Shown here: positions 56,029 through 64,000 of the stretch, one piece after another | How positions within the stretch are numbered: the first letter of the stretch is position 1 | How the letters are laid out: every line of letters begins with the position of its first letter | DNA from: an uncultured Flavobacteriales bacterium | GTDB lineage: Bacteria; Bacteroidota; Bacteroidia; Flavobacteriales_G; Salibacteraceae | Direction of reading: 5' to 3' | DNA: 64,000 nucleotides | Assembly (NCBI GenBank): GCA_913062955.1 | Contig: CAJXZP010000002.1 | Coordinates: forward strand, 1 to 64,000 | The notes under the pieces: model-generated | Seen by the model: the letters and a program-made list of their open reading frames with translations, nothing else | Database searches by the model: none | What the model was told of the DNA's origin: nothing | Translations under genes and position numbers: made by a program

Positions 56029-57366
56029 TTACTTTCTTTTTTGCCCTCTCGTTTTTGGTTTCTTGTATTTTGATTTAACCTTTTCACGGTAAGAACCTCC
56101 TTGATTCGTTTTCTTGTTCTTTTCTTTTTTCTCGTGAAATCCGGGTGCTAATTCCGGTTTTTTAGAACCCTTCACATACGAACGGTCTAAATTATCAGGA
56201 ATTTCTTCTTTGATTAAATCCTCACTGATTTTAATGCCTTCGGGTAAATCAAATTTGGCTACCTTTTGTTTCATCAAGCCTTCAATGTTGGCCATTAGAC
56301 CTAATTCCATTTCAGAAACAAATGACATGGCAATACCACTGAGTTCTGCACGACCGGTTCTACCAATTCGGTGCATATAGTTTTCGGGATGTTCGGGTAT
56401 ATCAAAGTTGATAACGTGAGATACATTTTCTACATCAATACCACGTGCAATAATGTCGGTGGCAATTAACATTTTACAGGTGCCTTCTTGAAATGCTTTT
56501 ACCGAACGAAAACGGTAATTTTGCATTTTATTGGAGTGAATAACTCTACTTAATCCAGGAAATTCCATTTCCATTCGTTCAAATAGGCGGTCGGCCAAAC
56601 GTTTGTTCTTTACAAAAACTAAAACTTTGGTAAAGCTTTCATCATTATGGATGAAGTTATTTAGCAAATTCACTTTCGAATTGAAGTTCGGAATGGAATA
56701 CGCTTTCTGTTCAATTTTCTTTAACGGAGTACCGGTTGGTGCAATTTGAACTTTTAATGGTTCAATAAATTTACCGTGAATCAATTTTTCAACTTCCGAG
56801 TTCATCGTGGCCGAAAACATAACGTTTTGACGTTTCTCAGGTAACAACTCAAAAATATTGGTTAGCTGTGTTCTAAAACCCAAATTCATCATTTCATCTA
56901 CTTCATCAATAACTAACTTATTGATGTTTTTCAATCGCAATGCACCCGAAAAACCTAAATCGTATAATCTACCCGGAGTAGCAACAATCAAATCAAGTCC
57001 ATGATAAGCCAATTGCTTTTGGGTATTGATATTGGTACCTCCATAAAATCCACCTACACGAAGATTGGAGTATTCCGTTAGCTTTTCCGCTTCTTCAACT
57101 ACTTGAAGTACCAACTCCCGGGTGGGTACTAAAACCAACATCGTAGGATGCATACTTTTAGTGTACTTCCATAAACGAATTAAAGGCAATAAATACGCCC
57201 AAGTTTTACCCGTACCGGTTTGGGCAATTCCAATCATGTCTCGTCCCGACATAACAACTGGAAAAGCTTTTTCTTGAATAGGAGTAGGCGTGTCATATCC
57301 TATCTCTTCAATGGCATTTAATAGCGTATTATTTAAGTTTAAATCTTGAAATTTCACGTGGTTCAA
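56029..57366 (-). CDS. DEAD-box RNA helicase (Walker B DEVD)
   Basis: A 445-residue SF2 RNA helicase. The Q motif PTPIQEKAFP, Walker A AQTGTGKT, Walker B VIDEVDEM (DEVD in place of DEAD), SAT and RIGRTGRA are all present. The basic C-terminal tail (KKEKNKKTNQGGSYREKVKSKYKKPKTRGQ) probably binds RNA. The reported start is TTG, and GTG three codons later (57357) could serve; there is no ATG near the N-terminus. A perfect -7 box lies 8 bases upstream. A second helicase begins at the window's right edge. Confidence 0.93.
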   Translation of the reverse strand: MNHVKFQDLNLNNTLLNAIEEIGYDTPTPIQEKAFPVVMSGRDMIGIAQTGTGKTWAYLLPLIRLWKYTKSMHPTMLVLVPTRELVLQVVEEAEKLTEYSNLRVGGFYGGTNINTQKQLAYHGLDLIVATPGRLYDLGFSGALRLKNINKLVIDEVDEMMNLGFRTQLTNIFELLPEKRQNVMFSATMNSEVEKLIHGKFIEPLKVQIAPTGTPLKKIEQKAYSIPNFNSKVNLLNNFIHNDESFTKVLVFVKNKRLADRLFERMEMEFPGLSRVIHSNKMQNYRFRSVKAFQEGTCKMLIATDIIARGIDVENVSHVINFDIPEHPENYMHRIGRTGRAELSGIAMSFVSEMELGLMANIEGLMKQKVAKFDLPEGIKISEDLIKEEIPDNLDRSYVKGSKKPELAPGFHEKKEKNKKTNQGGSYREKVKSKYKKPKTRGQKRK

Positions 57367-57374
57367 TTTTGGCG

Positions 57375-57382
57375 CAAAGGTA
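57375..57382 (-). promoter_or_regulatory. -7 promoter box directly upstream of the helicase
   Basis: TACCTTTG on the minus strand ends 8 bases before the TTG start (57366) and 17 before GTG (57357). If used, the leader is at most a few bases with TTG or about 10 with GTG. Confidence 0.4.
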
Positions 57383-57474
57383 GGTTAGTTATCACAACTA
57401 GTACCCACTTACAATTCTTTGCTTTCTATTGATTATTTATTGGATTTGAGAATCCAAAAAAATGGGGTAAAGAC

Positions 57475-57482
57475 TACCTTTG
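57475..57482 (+). promoter_or_regulatory. -7 promoter box of the DUF493 gene
   Basis: TACCTTTG, matching TAnnTTTG, lies 17 bases before the ATG at 57500. Confidence 0.4.
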
Positions 57483-57499
57483 CATCAAAGTACACCAAG

Positions 57500-57778
57500 A
57501 TGAACGAAAAGGAAAAATTCTATAATAATTTGGCGGCAAAACTGGAAGAACACCATAAGTTTCCAAGTACCTATCTGTTCAAGTTCATTATTCCGAATAA
57601 CAATAGGAATTTAGCTTTAGCTGAGGAGTTATTTTCAGCTACAGCCATTGTTACTTTAAAAGAATCCAAAACCGGAAAATACTTAAGTGTTACCGGAAAG
57701 GATAGAATGCCTAGTGCCCAGTCTGTAATTGAAACCTACAAATTGGCTGAGAAAATTGACGGATTGATGTCCTTGTAA
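57500..57778 (+). CDS. DUF493 (YbeD-like) protein
   Basis: A 92-residue protein from the ATG at 57500; the ORF track (57419) extends upstream through a promoter-like region. KFPSTYLFKFIIPNNNRNLA and TGKYLSVTGKDRMPSAQSVIETYK match the DUF493 ACT-like fold. E. coli YbeD is uncharacterised. It lies 34 bases before pepT and may be co-transcribed. Confidence 0.88.
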   Translation: MNEKEKFYNNLAAKLEEHHKFPSTYLFKFIIPNNNRNLALAEELFSATAIVTLKESKTGKYLSVTGKDRMPSAQSVIETYKLAEKIDGLMSL

Positions 57779-57812
57779 TTAAATCCAACCTAATTAACAA
57801 AATCAAATTCAA

Positions 57813-59057
57813 ATGAAAATTAATTATACTGCGGTAGATCGATTTATGAACTATGTTCAAATAGATACCCAAAGTGATGTACATAGTACTAGCATTCCCT
57901 CCACCATGAAACAAAAGGACCTAGCCCAGGTTTTGGTAAAGGAACTTCATGCCATCGGGATAAACGATGCGGAGATGGATAAATGGGGATATGTATATGC
58001 GACATTACCTGCAAATACAGATAAGGACAATGTACCAACCATTTGTTTTTGTTCCCATATGGATACTTCCCCAGATGCTCCAGGTAAGGATGTAAAACCT
58101 ATTATTCATACCAATTATCAAGGGGCGGATTTAGTATTGCCAGACGATCACTCGGTAGTAATTAAGGCTTCTGAACATCCCGATTTAAATGCGCAAAAAG
58201 GAAATGATATCATCACCGCTTCCGGATTAACCTTGTTAGGAGCCGATAACAAAGCAGGGCTGGCTGAGATAATGGATGCCATGCATTATTTTTATGAAAA
58301 CCCAGAAGTAAAACATGGGAAAATAAGAATCCTGTTTACACCTGATGAAGAAATTGGTCGAGGTGCGGATAAAGTGGATATTGAAAAATTAGGAGCTGAT
58401 TTTGGATATACCATTGATGGAGAGACTTTAGGTTCTATAGAAGATGAAACATTCTCCGCAGATGGCGTAGAAATTGAAATTACTGGAGTTAGTGCGCATC
58501 CCGGTTTTGCCATGGGGAAAATGGAAAATGCGGTGAAAATTGCAGGAAGTATTTTAGCAAATTTACCCAAGGATCGATTGTCGCCAGAATCTACATTTGA
58601 TAGAGATGGTTTTATTCATCCCTTAGAATGTAATTCAACGGCCGAAGGTGCTAAATTGACGTTTATTATTCGATCTTTTAAAGATGCCGAACTGTCTATG
58701 TTTGAGTCGGAATTGGAAAACATTGTACGAAATGTGATGCACAATTACCCAGAATCTACCTATACATTCAAAGTGACGGAGCAATACCGTAACATGAAAA
58801 ATGTACTTGATGCGCATCCTAAAGTAGCAGAAAATGCAGTAAAAGCCATTCTTAGGTCGGAGATACCGGTTAAAAGAGGTGCTATTCGTGGAGGGACAGA
58901 TGGATCTCGATTATCGTTTATGGGTTTACCATGTCCTAATATTTTTGCAGGCGAACATGCGTTTCATTCTAAAAAGGAATGGGTAAGTGTTCAAGACATG
59001 CAAAAAGCTGTAAAAACAATTATTAACTTAGCCATGATTTGGGAAGAAGAAGCCTAA
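57813..59057 (+). CDS. pepT: Peptidase T (tripeptide aminopeptidase)
   Basis: A 414-residue M20B zinc peptidase that cleaves tripeptides. FCSHMDTSPDAPGKD carries the first metal ligand, GADNKAGLAE the second, and FTPDEEIGRGAD the catalytic Glu pair. The dimerisation domain from about 200 has the GVSAHPGFAMG motif, and IRGGTDGSRLSFMGLPCPNIFAGEHAFHS contributes another His. Length and start are normal. Confidence 0.95.
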   Translation: MKINYTAVDRFMNYVQIDTQSDVHSTSIPSTMKQKDLAQVLVKELHAIGINDAEMDKWGYVYATLPANTDKDNVPTICFCSHMDTSPDAPGKDVKPIIHTNYQGADLVLPDDHSVVIKASEHPDLNAQKGNDIITASGLTLLGADNKAGLAEIMDAMHYFYENPEVKHGKIRILFTPDEEIGRGADKVDIEKLGADFGYTIDGETLGSIEDETFSADGVEIEITGVSAHPGFAMGKMENAVKIAGSILANLPKDRLSPESTFDRDGFIHPLECNSTAEGAKLTFIIRSFKDAELSMFESELENIVRNVMHNYPESTYTFKVTEQYRNMKNVLDAHPKVAENAVKAILRSEIPVKRGAIRGGTDGSRLSFMGLPCPNIFAGEHAFHSKKEWVSVQDMQKAVKTIINLAMIWEEEA

Positions 59058-59074
59058 GTCGTAAAACCTAGAAT

Positions 59075-59467
59075 ATGTATAAAGTTGTAATCATTTTGGT
59101 AGCTATTTTAATAGCTATTATGGCGTTCTTTTATTTTGGAACATATAGTGAAGGTGTACGTGCTGGAACGTTAATTAAGGTCAGTAAAAGAGGTACCATC
59201 TTTAAAACCTATGAAGGTCAGTTAAACGTGAATGCTTTTGGAGCGGTAACCAAAGGGACCTTAGATGAATCCTTTGAGTTTTCTATTCCGAATGATCCTG
59301 ACTTGGTAAAGAAAATGGAGGAGTTAACCGGTTTTGATGTGCAGTTGTTTTATAAAGAGAAGTATTTCGTATTCCCATGGTTGGGTGAAACCAAATACAT
59401 GGTTTCTGATGTAAAGGCAAATAATGATGCACCTACATCAGATCAACGTTACCCTGGTCGCAATTAG
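59075..59467 (+). CDS. Membrane-anchored small conserved protein of unknown function
   Basis: A 130-residue protein with one N-terminal membrane segment ([19 protein letters not shown]) and a small beta-rich domain ([26 protein letters not shown]). Such proteins are often annotated as 6-phosphogluconate dehydrogenase by error; no dehydrogenase motif is seen. It lies 17 bases after pepT and 2 before aroC. Confidence 0.75.
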   Translation: MYKVVIILVAILIAIMAFFYFGTYSEGVRAGTLIKVSKRGTIFKTYEGQLNVNAFGAVTKGTLDESFEFSIPNDPDLVKKMEELTGFDVQLFYKEKYFVFPWLGETKYMVSDVKANNDAPTSDQRYPGRN

Positions 59468-59469
59468 TC

Positions 59470-60555
59470 ATGGGAAACTCCTTCGGAGAAATATTTAGAT
59501 TGACCACTTTTGGCGAAAGTCATGGGGTAGGGATTGGTGGTGTCATTGATGGGTGTCCTGCTGGATTAGTTATTGACATGGATGCTATTCAAAAAGAATT
59601 GGATAGAAGAAAACCTGGACAATCGAAGATTACCACTTCACGTAAAGAAGAAGATGAGGTCGTGTTTCATTCCGGTACTTTCGAAGGAAAAACCACAGGA
59701 ACTCCCATTGGATTTTACATTGCAAATAAAGATCAACGCTCTGCCGATTATTCGGAAATTAAAAAATCATACCGTCCATCGCATGCCGATTACACATACG
59801 ATGCCAAATATGGGTTTAGAGATTATAGAGGTGGAGGAAGATCTTCGGCACGCGAAACCGCATGTAGGGTTGTAACGGGAGCGCTAGCGAAACAAGTTTT
59901 GGCGATTAAAAACATTGAAATTGCAGCATTTGTAAAAGCCGTGGGAGAAATATCCATCCCACAAGAAGTTGATTTTAATTCTATTCACTTAGCCGAAAAT
60001 AACTTGGTTCGATGTCCAAATGAAATAGTAGCTGCTCAAATGGAAGCGGCTATCTTGAAAGCCCGTAACGAAGGCGATTCATTGGGTGGTGTAGTTCAAT
60101 GTGTGATATCGGGTGTCAATCCCGGGTTAGGCGAACCTGTTTTCGATAAATTTAATGCCGTCCTGGCGCATGCGATGATGAGTATTAATGCGGTAAAAGG
60201 GTTTGAAGTTGGAAGTGGCTTTCAAGGGTGTACCGAATATGGAAGCATGCAAAATGACTCTTTTGTCCTAGATAAGGGAATAATAAAAACGAGTACCAAT
60301 AATTCTGGTGGTATTCAAGGTGGAATAACGAATGGAGCTGAGGTGCGTTGCAATATCGGTTTCAAGCCTGTAGCTACTATTTCCAAAACACAGAACACGG
60401 TAACCAATACCCTAGATGAGGTCGCATTAGCAACGAAAGGTCGTCATGATCCTTGTGTGGTGCCTCGAGCTATTCCTATTGTGGAAGCCATGGCAGCAAT
60501 AGTTACCTTAGACTTTTTATTACGTAGTAAAACCAACAGAATAGATCAGCTTTAA
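59470..60555 (+). CDS. aroC: Chorismate synthase
   Basis: Converts EPSP to chorismate with reduced FMN. The 361-residue length is normal. [19 protein letters not shown] near the N-terminus, [14 protein letters not shown] near 121 and the [17 protein letters not shown] block at the C-terminus are conserved. It starts two bases after the small membrane gene. A 32-codon frame overlaps the 3' flank. Confidence 0.96.
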   Translation: MGNSFGEIFRLTTFGESHGVGIGGVIDGCPAGLVIDMDAIQKELDRRKPGQSKITTSRKEEDEVVFHSGTFEGKTTGTPIGFYIANKDQRSADYSEIKKSYRPSHADYTYDAKYGFRDYRGGGRSSARETACRVVTGALAKQVLAIKNIEIAAFVKAVGEISIPQEVDFNSIHLAENNLVRCPNEIVAAQMEAAILKARNEGDSLGGVVQCVISGVNPGLGEPVFDKFNAVLAHAMMSINAVKGFEVGSGFQGCTEYGSMQNDSFVLDKGIIKTSTNNSGGIQGGITNGAEVRCNIGFKPVATISKTQNTVTNTLDEVALATKGRHDPCVVPRAIPIVEAMAAIVTLDFLLRSKTNRIDQL

Positions 60556-60557
60556 GC

Positions 60558-60656
60558 TTGGATAAAAAAAACATTTCTGTCCTCCTAGGTGTAAATCCAA
60601 GTATAATGATGAAGGAAATGACCCAAAGAGCCATCCGTTTTATTCTAGAAAAATAA
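60558..60656 (+). CDS. Possible 32-residue frame downstream of aroC
   Basis: TTG at 60558 opens a 32-codon frame (LDKKNISVLLGVNPSIMMKE...) that ends at TAA just before the convergent methyltransferase gene. The composition looks like coding sequence but there is no ATG at its start; two ATGs follow from codon 17. It may be a small protein, a remnant, or chance. Confidence 0.2.
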   Translation: MDKKNISVLLGVNPSIMMKEMTQRAIRFILEK

Positions 60657-60658
60657 AA

Positions 60659-61480
60659 TTAATTTTTTTCGATAATGTAGACATCTTGAAAGTCGAAGCT
60701 TTCCGATTTATCACGTCCACACCAATGACCATAGCTCTTAGTGGTGATTTTAAACCGATCTGTTTTGATGATTTCATTTAACAGATATTCCTCTTCAAAG
60801 GCTACATTTGCTCCTTTAACAGTGGCATCCATTAAATAATACCCGTCCAATTTATGATTGAAATTGAAGCCGGAATTTGCCTGCATCAATTTGGAATTTT
60901 CTTCATTAATAATAAAAAAGGTAGCGAAAATTTTACCTTTTGGTTTCATTACCCTTTCCAATTCGTTGAAATAGTTCTCTACTTCGGTTGGAATCATATG
61001 GGTGAAAACGGATACTGAACAGGCAAAATCAAAATGACTTTCTGGATATTCAAATTTGTAACTTGCAGCATCATCCCCGTTGTCCCGATATAAATCGTTT
61101 AGAAGGGGTACATATTTAAATTGAAAATTTTCAAACTTCGCAGTAATGTTCTGCTGACACCAATTTACACCAAGTTCAATGACATCAAACCCTTGATAGT
61201 CAGAAGTGTTAGACAGGTATTCCGATAGGGGGATAGCCACACGTCCGATTCCGCTTCCAATGTCCAAGAAGTTAGCATTTGGTTTTAAATCACCATGTTT
61301 AATAAACAGGTCAACATAGGCGTTTCCTTGACCAATAAAATCACCTCTACCTGTGTATATTAACCCCTTGGGAGGCATTAATGATGATCGTCTAGATAAC
61401 ATATCTTCAGGTAGGAAAATGATTCGTCTAACCCAAAACCTCCAAGATGAAGGTATAGAATAAAATATTTTTCTTAACAT
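60659..61480 (-). CDS. Class I SAM-dependent methyltransferase
   Basis: A 273-residue protein from the ATG at 61480; the ORF-track start at 61513 is GTG. The SAM loop NFLDIGSGIGRVAIPLSEYL is near residue 85, followed by GFDVIELGVNWCQQN and the post-motif FDFACSVSVFTHM. Family methyltransferases of this layout act on many small molecules or lipids, so the substrate cannot be assigned. It converges with the frame after aroC. Confidence 0.85.
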   Translation of the reverse strand: MLRKIFYSIPSSWRFWVRRIIFLPEDMLSRRSSLMPPKGLIYTGRGDFIGQGNAYVDLFIKHGDLKPNANFLDIGSGIGRVAIPLSEYLSNTSDYQGFDVIELGVNWCQQNITAKFENFQFKYVPLLNDLYRDNGDDAASYKFEYPESHFDFACSVSVFTHMIPTEVENYFNELERVMKPKGKIFATFFIINEENSKLMQANSGFNFNHKLDGYYLMDATVKGANVAFEEEYLLNEIIKTDRFKITTKSYGHWCGRDKSESFDFQDVYIIEKN

Positions 61481-61641
61481 GGTGTGATAAATACGAAGCC
61501 TTTTAATAAGCACTCACTTTATTAAATTAGACTTCCTACAAACATAGTTACAATTTGTATTGTTTTCATATTTAAATAATAAAAGTTGCCAACTTTATAG
61601 GAATACAGAAAGATTGAAAAGGGAAATTGCTAATTTGACAA

Positions 61642-62283
61642 TTATAATTTTCTGGCGACCATTAATCCATCGCGAATTGGAAATAATACATTTTGAACCC
61701 GATCGTCTTGTTGTACCATTTCATTAAACTCCAAAATGGCTTTGGTATCCATTTCATCAAAGGCCTTTTCGTCAATTACTTTTCCATTCCAAAGTACATT
61801 ATCCGCAATGATATATCCGCCCGGTTTTACACGATCAAATACCATATTGTAATAATTGGTGTAATTGGATTTGTCCGCATCTAAAAATACAATGTCCCAT
61901 TGCTTTTCGAGGGTAGGAATCAAGTCTAGGGCATTTCCAATATGAAAATGAACGTGATTTTCAAAACCAGAACGTTGGACATATTCTTTGGCCATATCTT
62001 CTAACTCCTCATTATTATCAATGGTATGAATATGTCCGTTTTTTTGTAAACCCTCGGCCCAACAAATAGCAGAATAGCCGGTGTAAGTTCCGATTTCTAA
62101 AATGTTTTCGGGCTGTATCATATGACTTAACATACTTAAAACCCGCCCTTGAAAATGACCGGCAATCATTCTTGGATTTAAAATTTCAATCCAGGTCCTC
62201 CGGTTTAACTCTTTTAAATCGGCAGGTTCGTTTTCCGTATGGTTAACTACGTAATCGTCTAATTTAGGATCTAAAAAATTCAT
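61642..62283 (-). CDS. O-methyltransferase (caffeoyl-CoA type)
   Basis: A 213-residue methyltransferase of the catechol/caffeoyl-CoA family. ILEIGTYTGYSAICWAEGL at about 65 binds SAM, and IVFLDADKSNYTNYY with IIADNVLWNGKV provides the metal-dependent active site. Substrate unknown. It starts two bases after the M16 peptidase gene, so the two are coupled. Confidence 0.92.
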   Translation of the reverse strand: MNFLDPKLDDYVVNHTENEPADLKELNRRTWIEILNPRMIAGHFQGRVLSMLSHMIQPENILEIGTYTGYSAICWAEGLQKNGHIHTIDNNEELEDMAKEYVQRSGFENHVHFHIGNALDLIPTLEKQWDIVFLDADKSNYTNYYNMVFDRVKPGGYIIADNVLWNGKVIDEKAFDEMDTKAILEFNEMVQQDDRVQNVLFPIRDGLMVARKL

Positions 62284-62285
62284 GA

Positions 62286-63518
62286 TTAATATTTTTTTGG
62301 TACGTAAATTAAAGAGCTAAGTTGATTGGGATCAAATAACTCGTTGGCTACATCAAATAGATCTTGTGATGAGATTTGATCAATCTGGTGGTATATATCT
62401 TCCATCAAATCCACCTTTCCATAGGTAAGTAAACTTTTGCCTAACGCCAACATTATGTTTAACCCGTTTTCATGACCTAATGCAATTTGTCCTTTGATTT
62501 GCTGTTTGGCTTGGTTTAATTGAACCGTTCCCAGTTTTTGGTTTTTGAGTTTATCTAGTTCTTTATAAATAAGTTCCACACTTTTATCTAATTGGGAACT
62601 ATCCGTACCCATGTAAATCGAGAATTCACCACTATCCGAATACCCGGAATAGTTAGATTCCAAGTGATAAGCAAAACCATGCTTTTCACTAATATTCAGG
62701 TTTAACCTATTGTTAAGTGAAGGTCCGCCTAAGATGTTGTTCAATAATATTAATGCTCTTTTTTTAGGATGACTATAGGCATAGGCTTGATTACCAATTA
62801 TAATATGCGCTTGGTGGACTTGCTTTTTTTCTAAAGTTTGGTGGGGAGTATATTCCGTGGGTGCTACACGATGGACCTTTTTTCCGGAAAATTCTTTTTC
62901 AGGTAAATGCTTTTCTAGCCACTTTTTTAATTGTTTAGAACTGGTATTACCCACCGATGCTAAGACCATGTTTTCTGGATGGTAGTAATCCATATGAAAT
63001 TGTACCAGATCCTTACGTTTGGCTTTTTTGACGTGTTTGGGTTGTCCCAAAATAGTTCTTCCTAAACTATGGTTTGGAAAAATCATTTCATCAAAGTCTT
63101 CAAAAATTTGATCGGATGGATTTTCCTTATACGCGTAAAATTCATCTAAAATAATGAGTTTCTCACGTGTAATTTCTTTATCCGGAAAAGTAGGATTAAA
63201 CGCAATATCAAAAGTTAATTCGATCGCACGTTCATAGTATTGCTTCAAAAATGAAGAATGAATAGATGTTTCTTCTTTGGTGGTATAGGCATTTAGCTCC
63301 CCACCAATACTATCCAGCCTATTTAAAACATGAAAAGCTTTACGATGAGTTGTACCCTTAAACATGCAGTGTTCGAGCATGTGGGCAAGACCTGTTTCTT
63401 GCTCCTTTTCATCTCTACTTCCTACATTTACAAATAGCCCAAAGTGAGCTGCGTCACTTTGGCTTTGTTGGTGAATTACTTGAATACCATTGGATAATGT
63501 AAATATTTCGAACTCCAT
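62286..63518 (-). CDS. M16 family zinc peptidase
   Basis: A 410-residue pitrilysin-family protein from the ATG at 63518, the start that fits the family N-terminus (EFEIFTLSNGIQVIH); the ORF-track ATG at 63551 is possible. The inverted zinc motif is HMLEH (residues 57-61) and the distal Glu lies in ELNAYTTKEETS. It has an N-terminal catalytic half and a C-terminal M16C half, and resembles processing-peptidase-like proteins. Substrate unknown. It precedes the O-methyltransferase gene by two bases. Confidence 0.92.
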   Translation of the reverse strand: MEFEIFTLSNGIQVIHQQSQSDAAHFGLFVNVGSRDEKEQETGLAHMLEHCMFKGTTHRKAFHVLNRLDSIGGELNAYTTKEETSIHSSFLKQYYERAIELTFDIAFNPTFPDKEITREKLIILDEFYAYKENPSDQIFEDFDEMIFPNHSLGRTILGQPKHVKKAKRKDLVQFHMDYYHPENMVLASVGNTSSKQLKKWLEKHLPEKEFSGKKVHRVAPTEYTPHQTLEKKQVHQAHIIIGNQAYAYSHPKKRALILLNNILGGPSLNNRLNLNISEKHGFAYHLESNYSGYSDSGEFSIYMGTDSSQLDKSVELIYKELDKLKNQKLGTVQLNQAKQQIKGQIALGHENGLNIMLALGKSLLTYGKVDLMEDIYHQIDQISSQDLFDVANELFDPNQLSSLIYVPKKY

Positions 63519-63587
63519 TTTAGCCTTTAAATTTGCAAGGGCAAAGGTCATTCGCTTAAATGCAAATCACAAACAATAAGCCAAAAA

Positions 63588-64000
63588 CTATTCGGATTTT
63601 TTGTTCTTTGGTTTTGAACGTTTTTCATGATTGGATGTATTACCCTTTGAACGATGACTTGAGCTTCCCTTTTTACCCTTGTAGTTATTTCCTTTTTTAC
63701 GGAAATTGTTCTTTTTGCCTCCGTACGTCTTTTGTGCACTTGGGTCGTAAGCTGGACTTCCTCCAATTTCTTCTGGAGTAAGGTACTTATCAATTTCACG
63801 TTCAATTAACTTTTCAATATAACTCCATTTTACTTGGTCGTCTACATTGATAAATGAAACTCCAGCTCCATTTTTACCTGCTCTGGCTGTTCTGCCAATT
63901 CTATGAACGTAATCTGCTGGCTCGTTCGGAATATCAAAATTCACCACATGACTTAAGTCGTCAATATCTATTCCACGAGACACAATATCCGTAGCCACTA
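63588..64000 (-). CDS. DEAD-box RNA helicase, C-terminal part (cut by window edge)
   Basis: The last about 137 residues of an RNA helicase. MATDIVSRGIDID and HRIGRTARAGKNGAG are motifs V and VI. The tail is Lys/Arg/Ser-rich (KKNNFRKKGNNYKGKKGSSSHRSKG), typical of RNA-binding tails. The first codon on the track (GTG) is not the true start; the gene continues beyond the window. It is a second DEAD-box protein besides the one at 56 kb. Confidence 0.93.
   Translation of the reverse strand, partial: VATDIVSRGIDIDDLSHVVNFDIPNEPADYVHRIGRTARAGKNGAGVSFINVDDQVKWSYIEKLIEREIDKYLTPEEIGGSPAYDPSAQKTYGGKKNNFRKKGNNYKGKKGSSSHRSKGNTSNHEKRSKPKNKKSE

Overview
The window reads as chromosomal core genome from an AT-rich member of the Bacteroidota, most likely order Flavobacteriales. 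Evidence: five secreted proteins end in type IX secretion (T9SS) sorting domains (four type A, one gliding-associated type B). Many genes are preceded by the Bacteroidota -7 box TAnnTTTG rather than an E. coli-type promoter. The nusB-DUF1573-yajC-ybbR-coaE order is typical of the phylum. The family cannot be fixed from the sequence. I see no prophage, insertion sequence, CRISPR array, integrase or antiphage locus.

Layout. 0-5 kb: a tRNA-Lys cut by the window edge, shikimate kinase, a PyrR-like phosphoribosyltransferase, a TPMT-type methyltransferase, and a class II (adenosylcobalamin) ribonucleotide reductase with a structured leader. 5-21.7 kb: mostly envelope and secreted proteins (DUF3857/transglutaminase, CotH-like, endonuclease I, a 1.2-kb-residue type B adhesin-like protein), a three-gene CDP-hexose operon, an ABC-F ATPase, MsrA and a MOSC-HD fusion. 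21.8-34.4 kb: proline dehydrogenase, an exporter ABC half-transporter, the nusB-to-coaE operon, a serine hydrolase, an MBL hydrolase, a DcaP-like porin, dnaA and a divergent thioesterase. 34.5-45 kb: a ribD-TPR-yigZ-metallopeptidase operon divergent from prmC-ligA-(unknown)-dapA-dinB. 45-64 kb: small lipoproteins, SRP RNA, pyrR-pyrB, a STAS-like protein with RNase Z, LysE exporter, two YhiN-like flavoproteins, an HtrA-like protease, two DEAD-box helicases, DUF493, PepT, AroC, two methyltransferases and an M16 peptidase.

Most of this is housekeeping: aromatic amino acids (aroK, aroC), pyrimidines (pyrR, pyrB), riboflavin (ribD), lysine/peptidoglycan (dapA), CoA (coaE), DNA replication (dnaA, ligA, nrdJ) and RNA processing (rnz, ffs, DEAD boxes). 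The points most worth checking are: (1) the two-hairpin leader before nrdJ; (2) a flavoprotein gene with no canonical start codon, whose family-typical N-terminus begins at an ATC codon next to an A7 run; (3) a 26-bp perfect palindrome over the probable start codon of the giant surface protein; (4) the MOSC-HD fusion; and (5) a triplet of TTATTAACA 9-mers upstream of dnaA. No clearly new multi-gene system was found.

Many ORF-track starts are upstream TTG codons. Where an internal ATG (or another start) fits the family better, the coordinates given here are the corrected ones.
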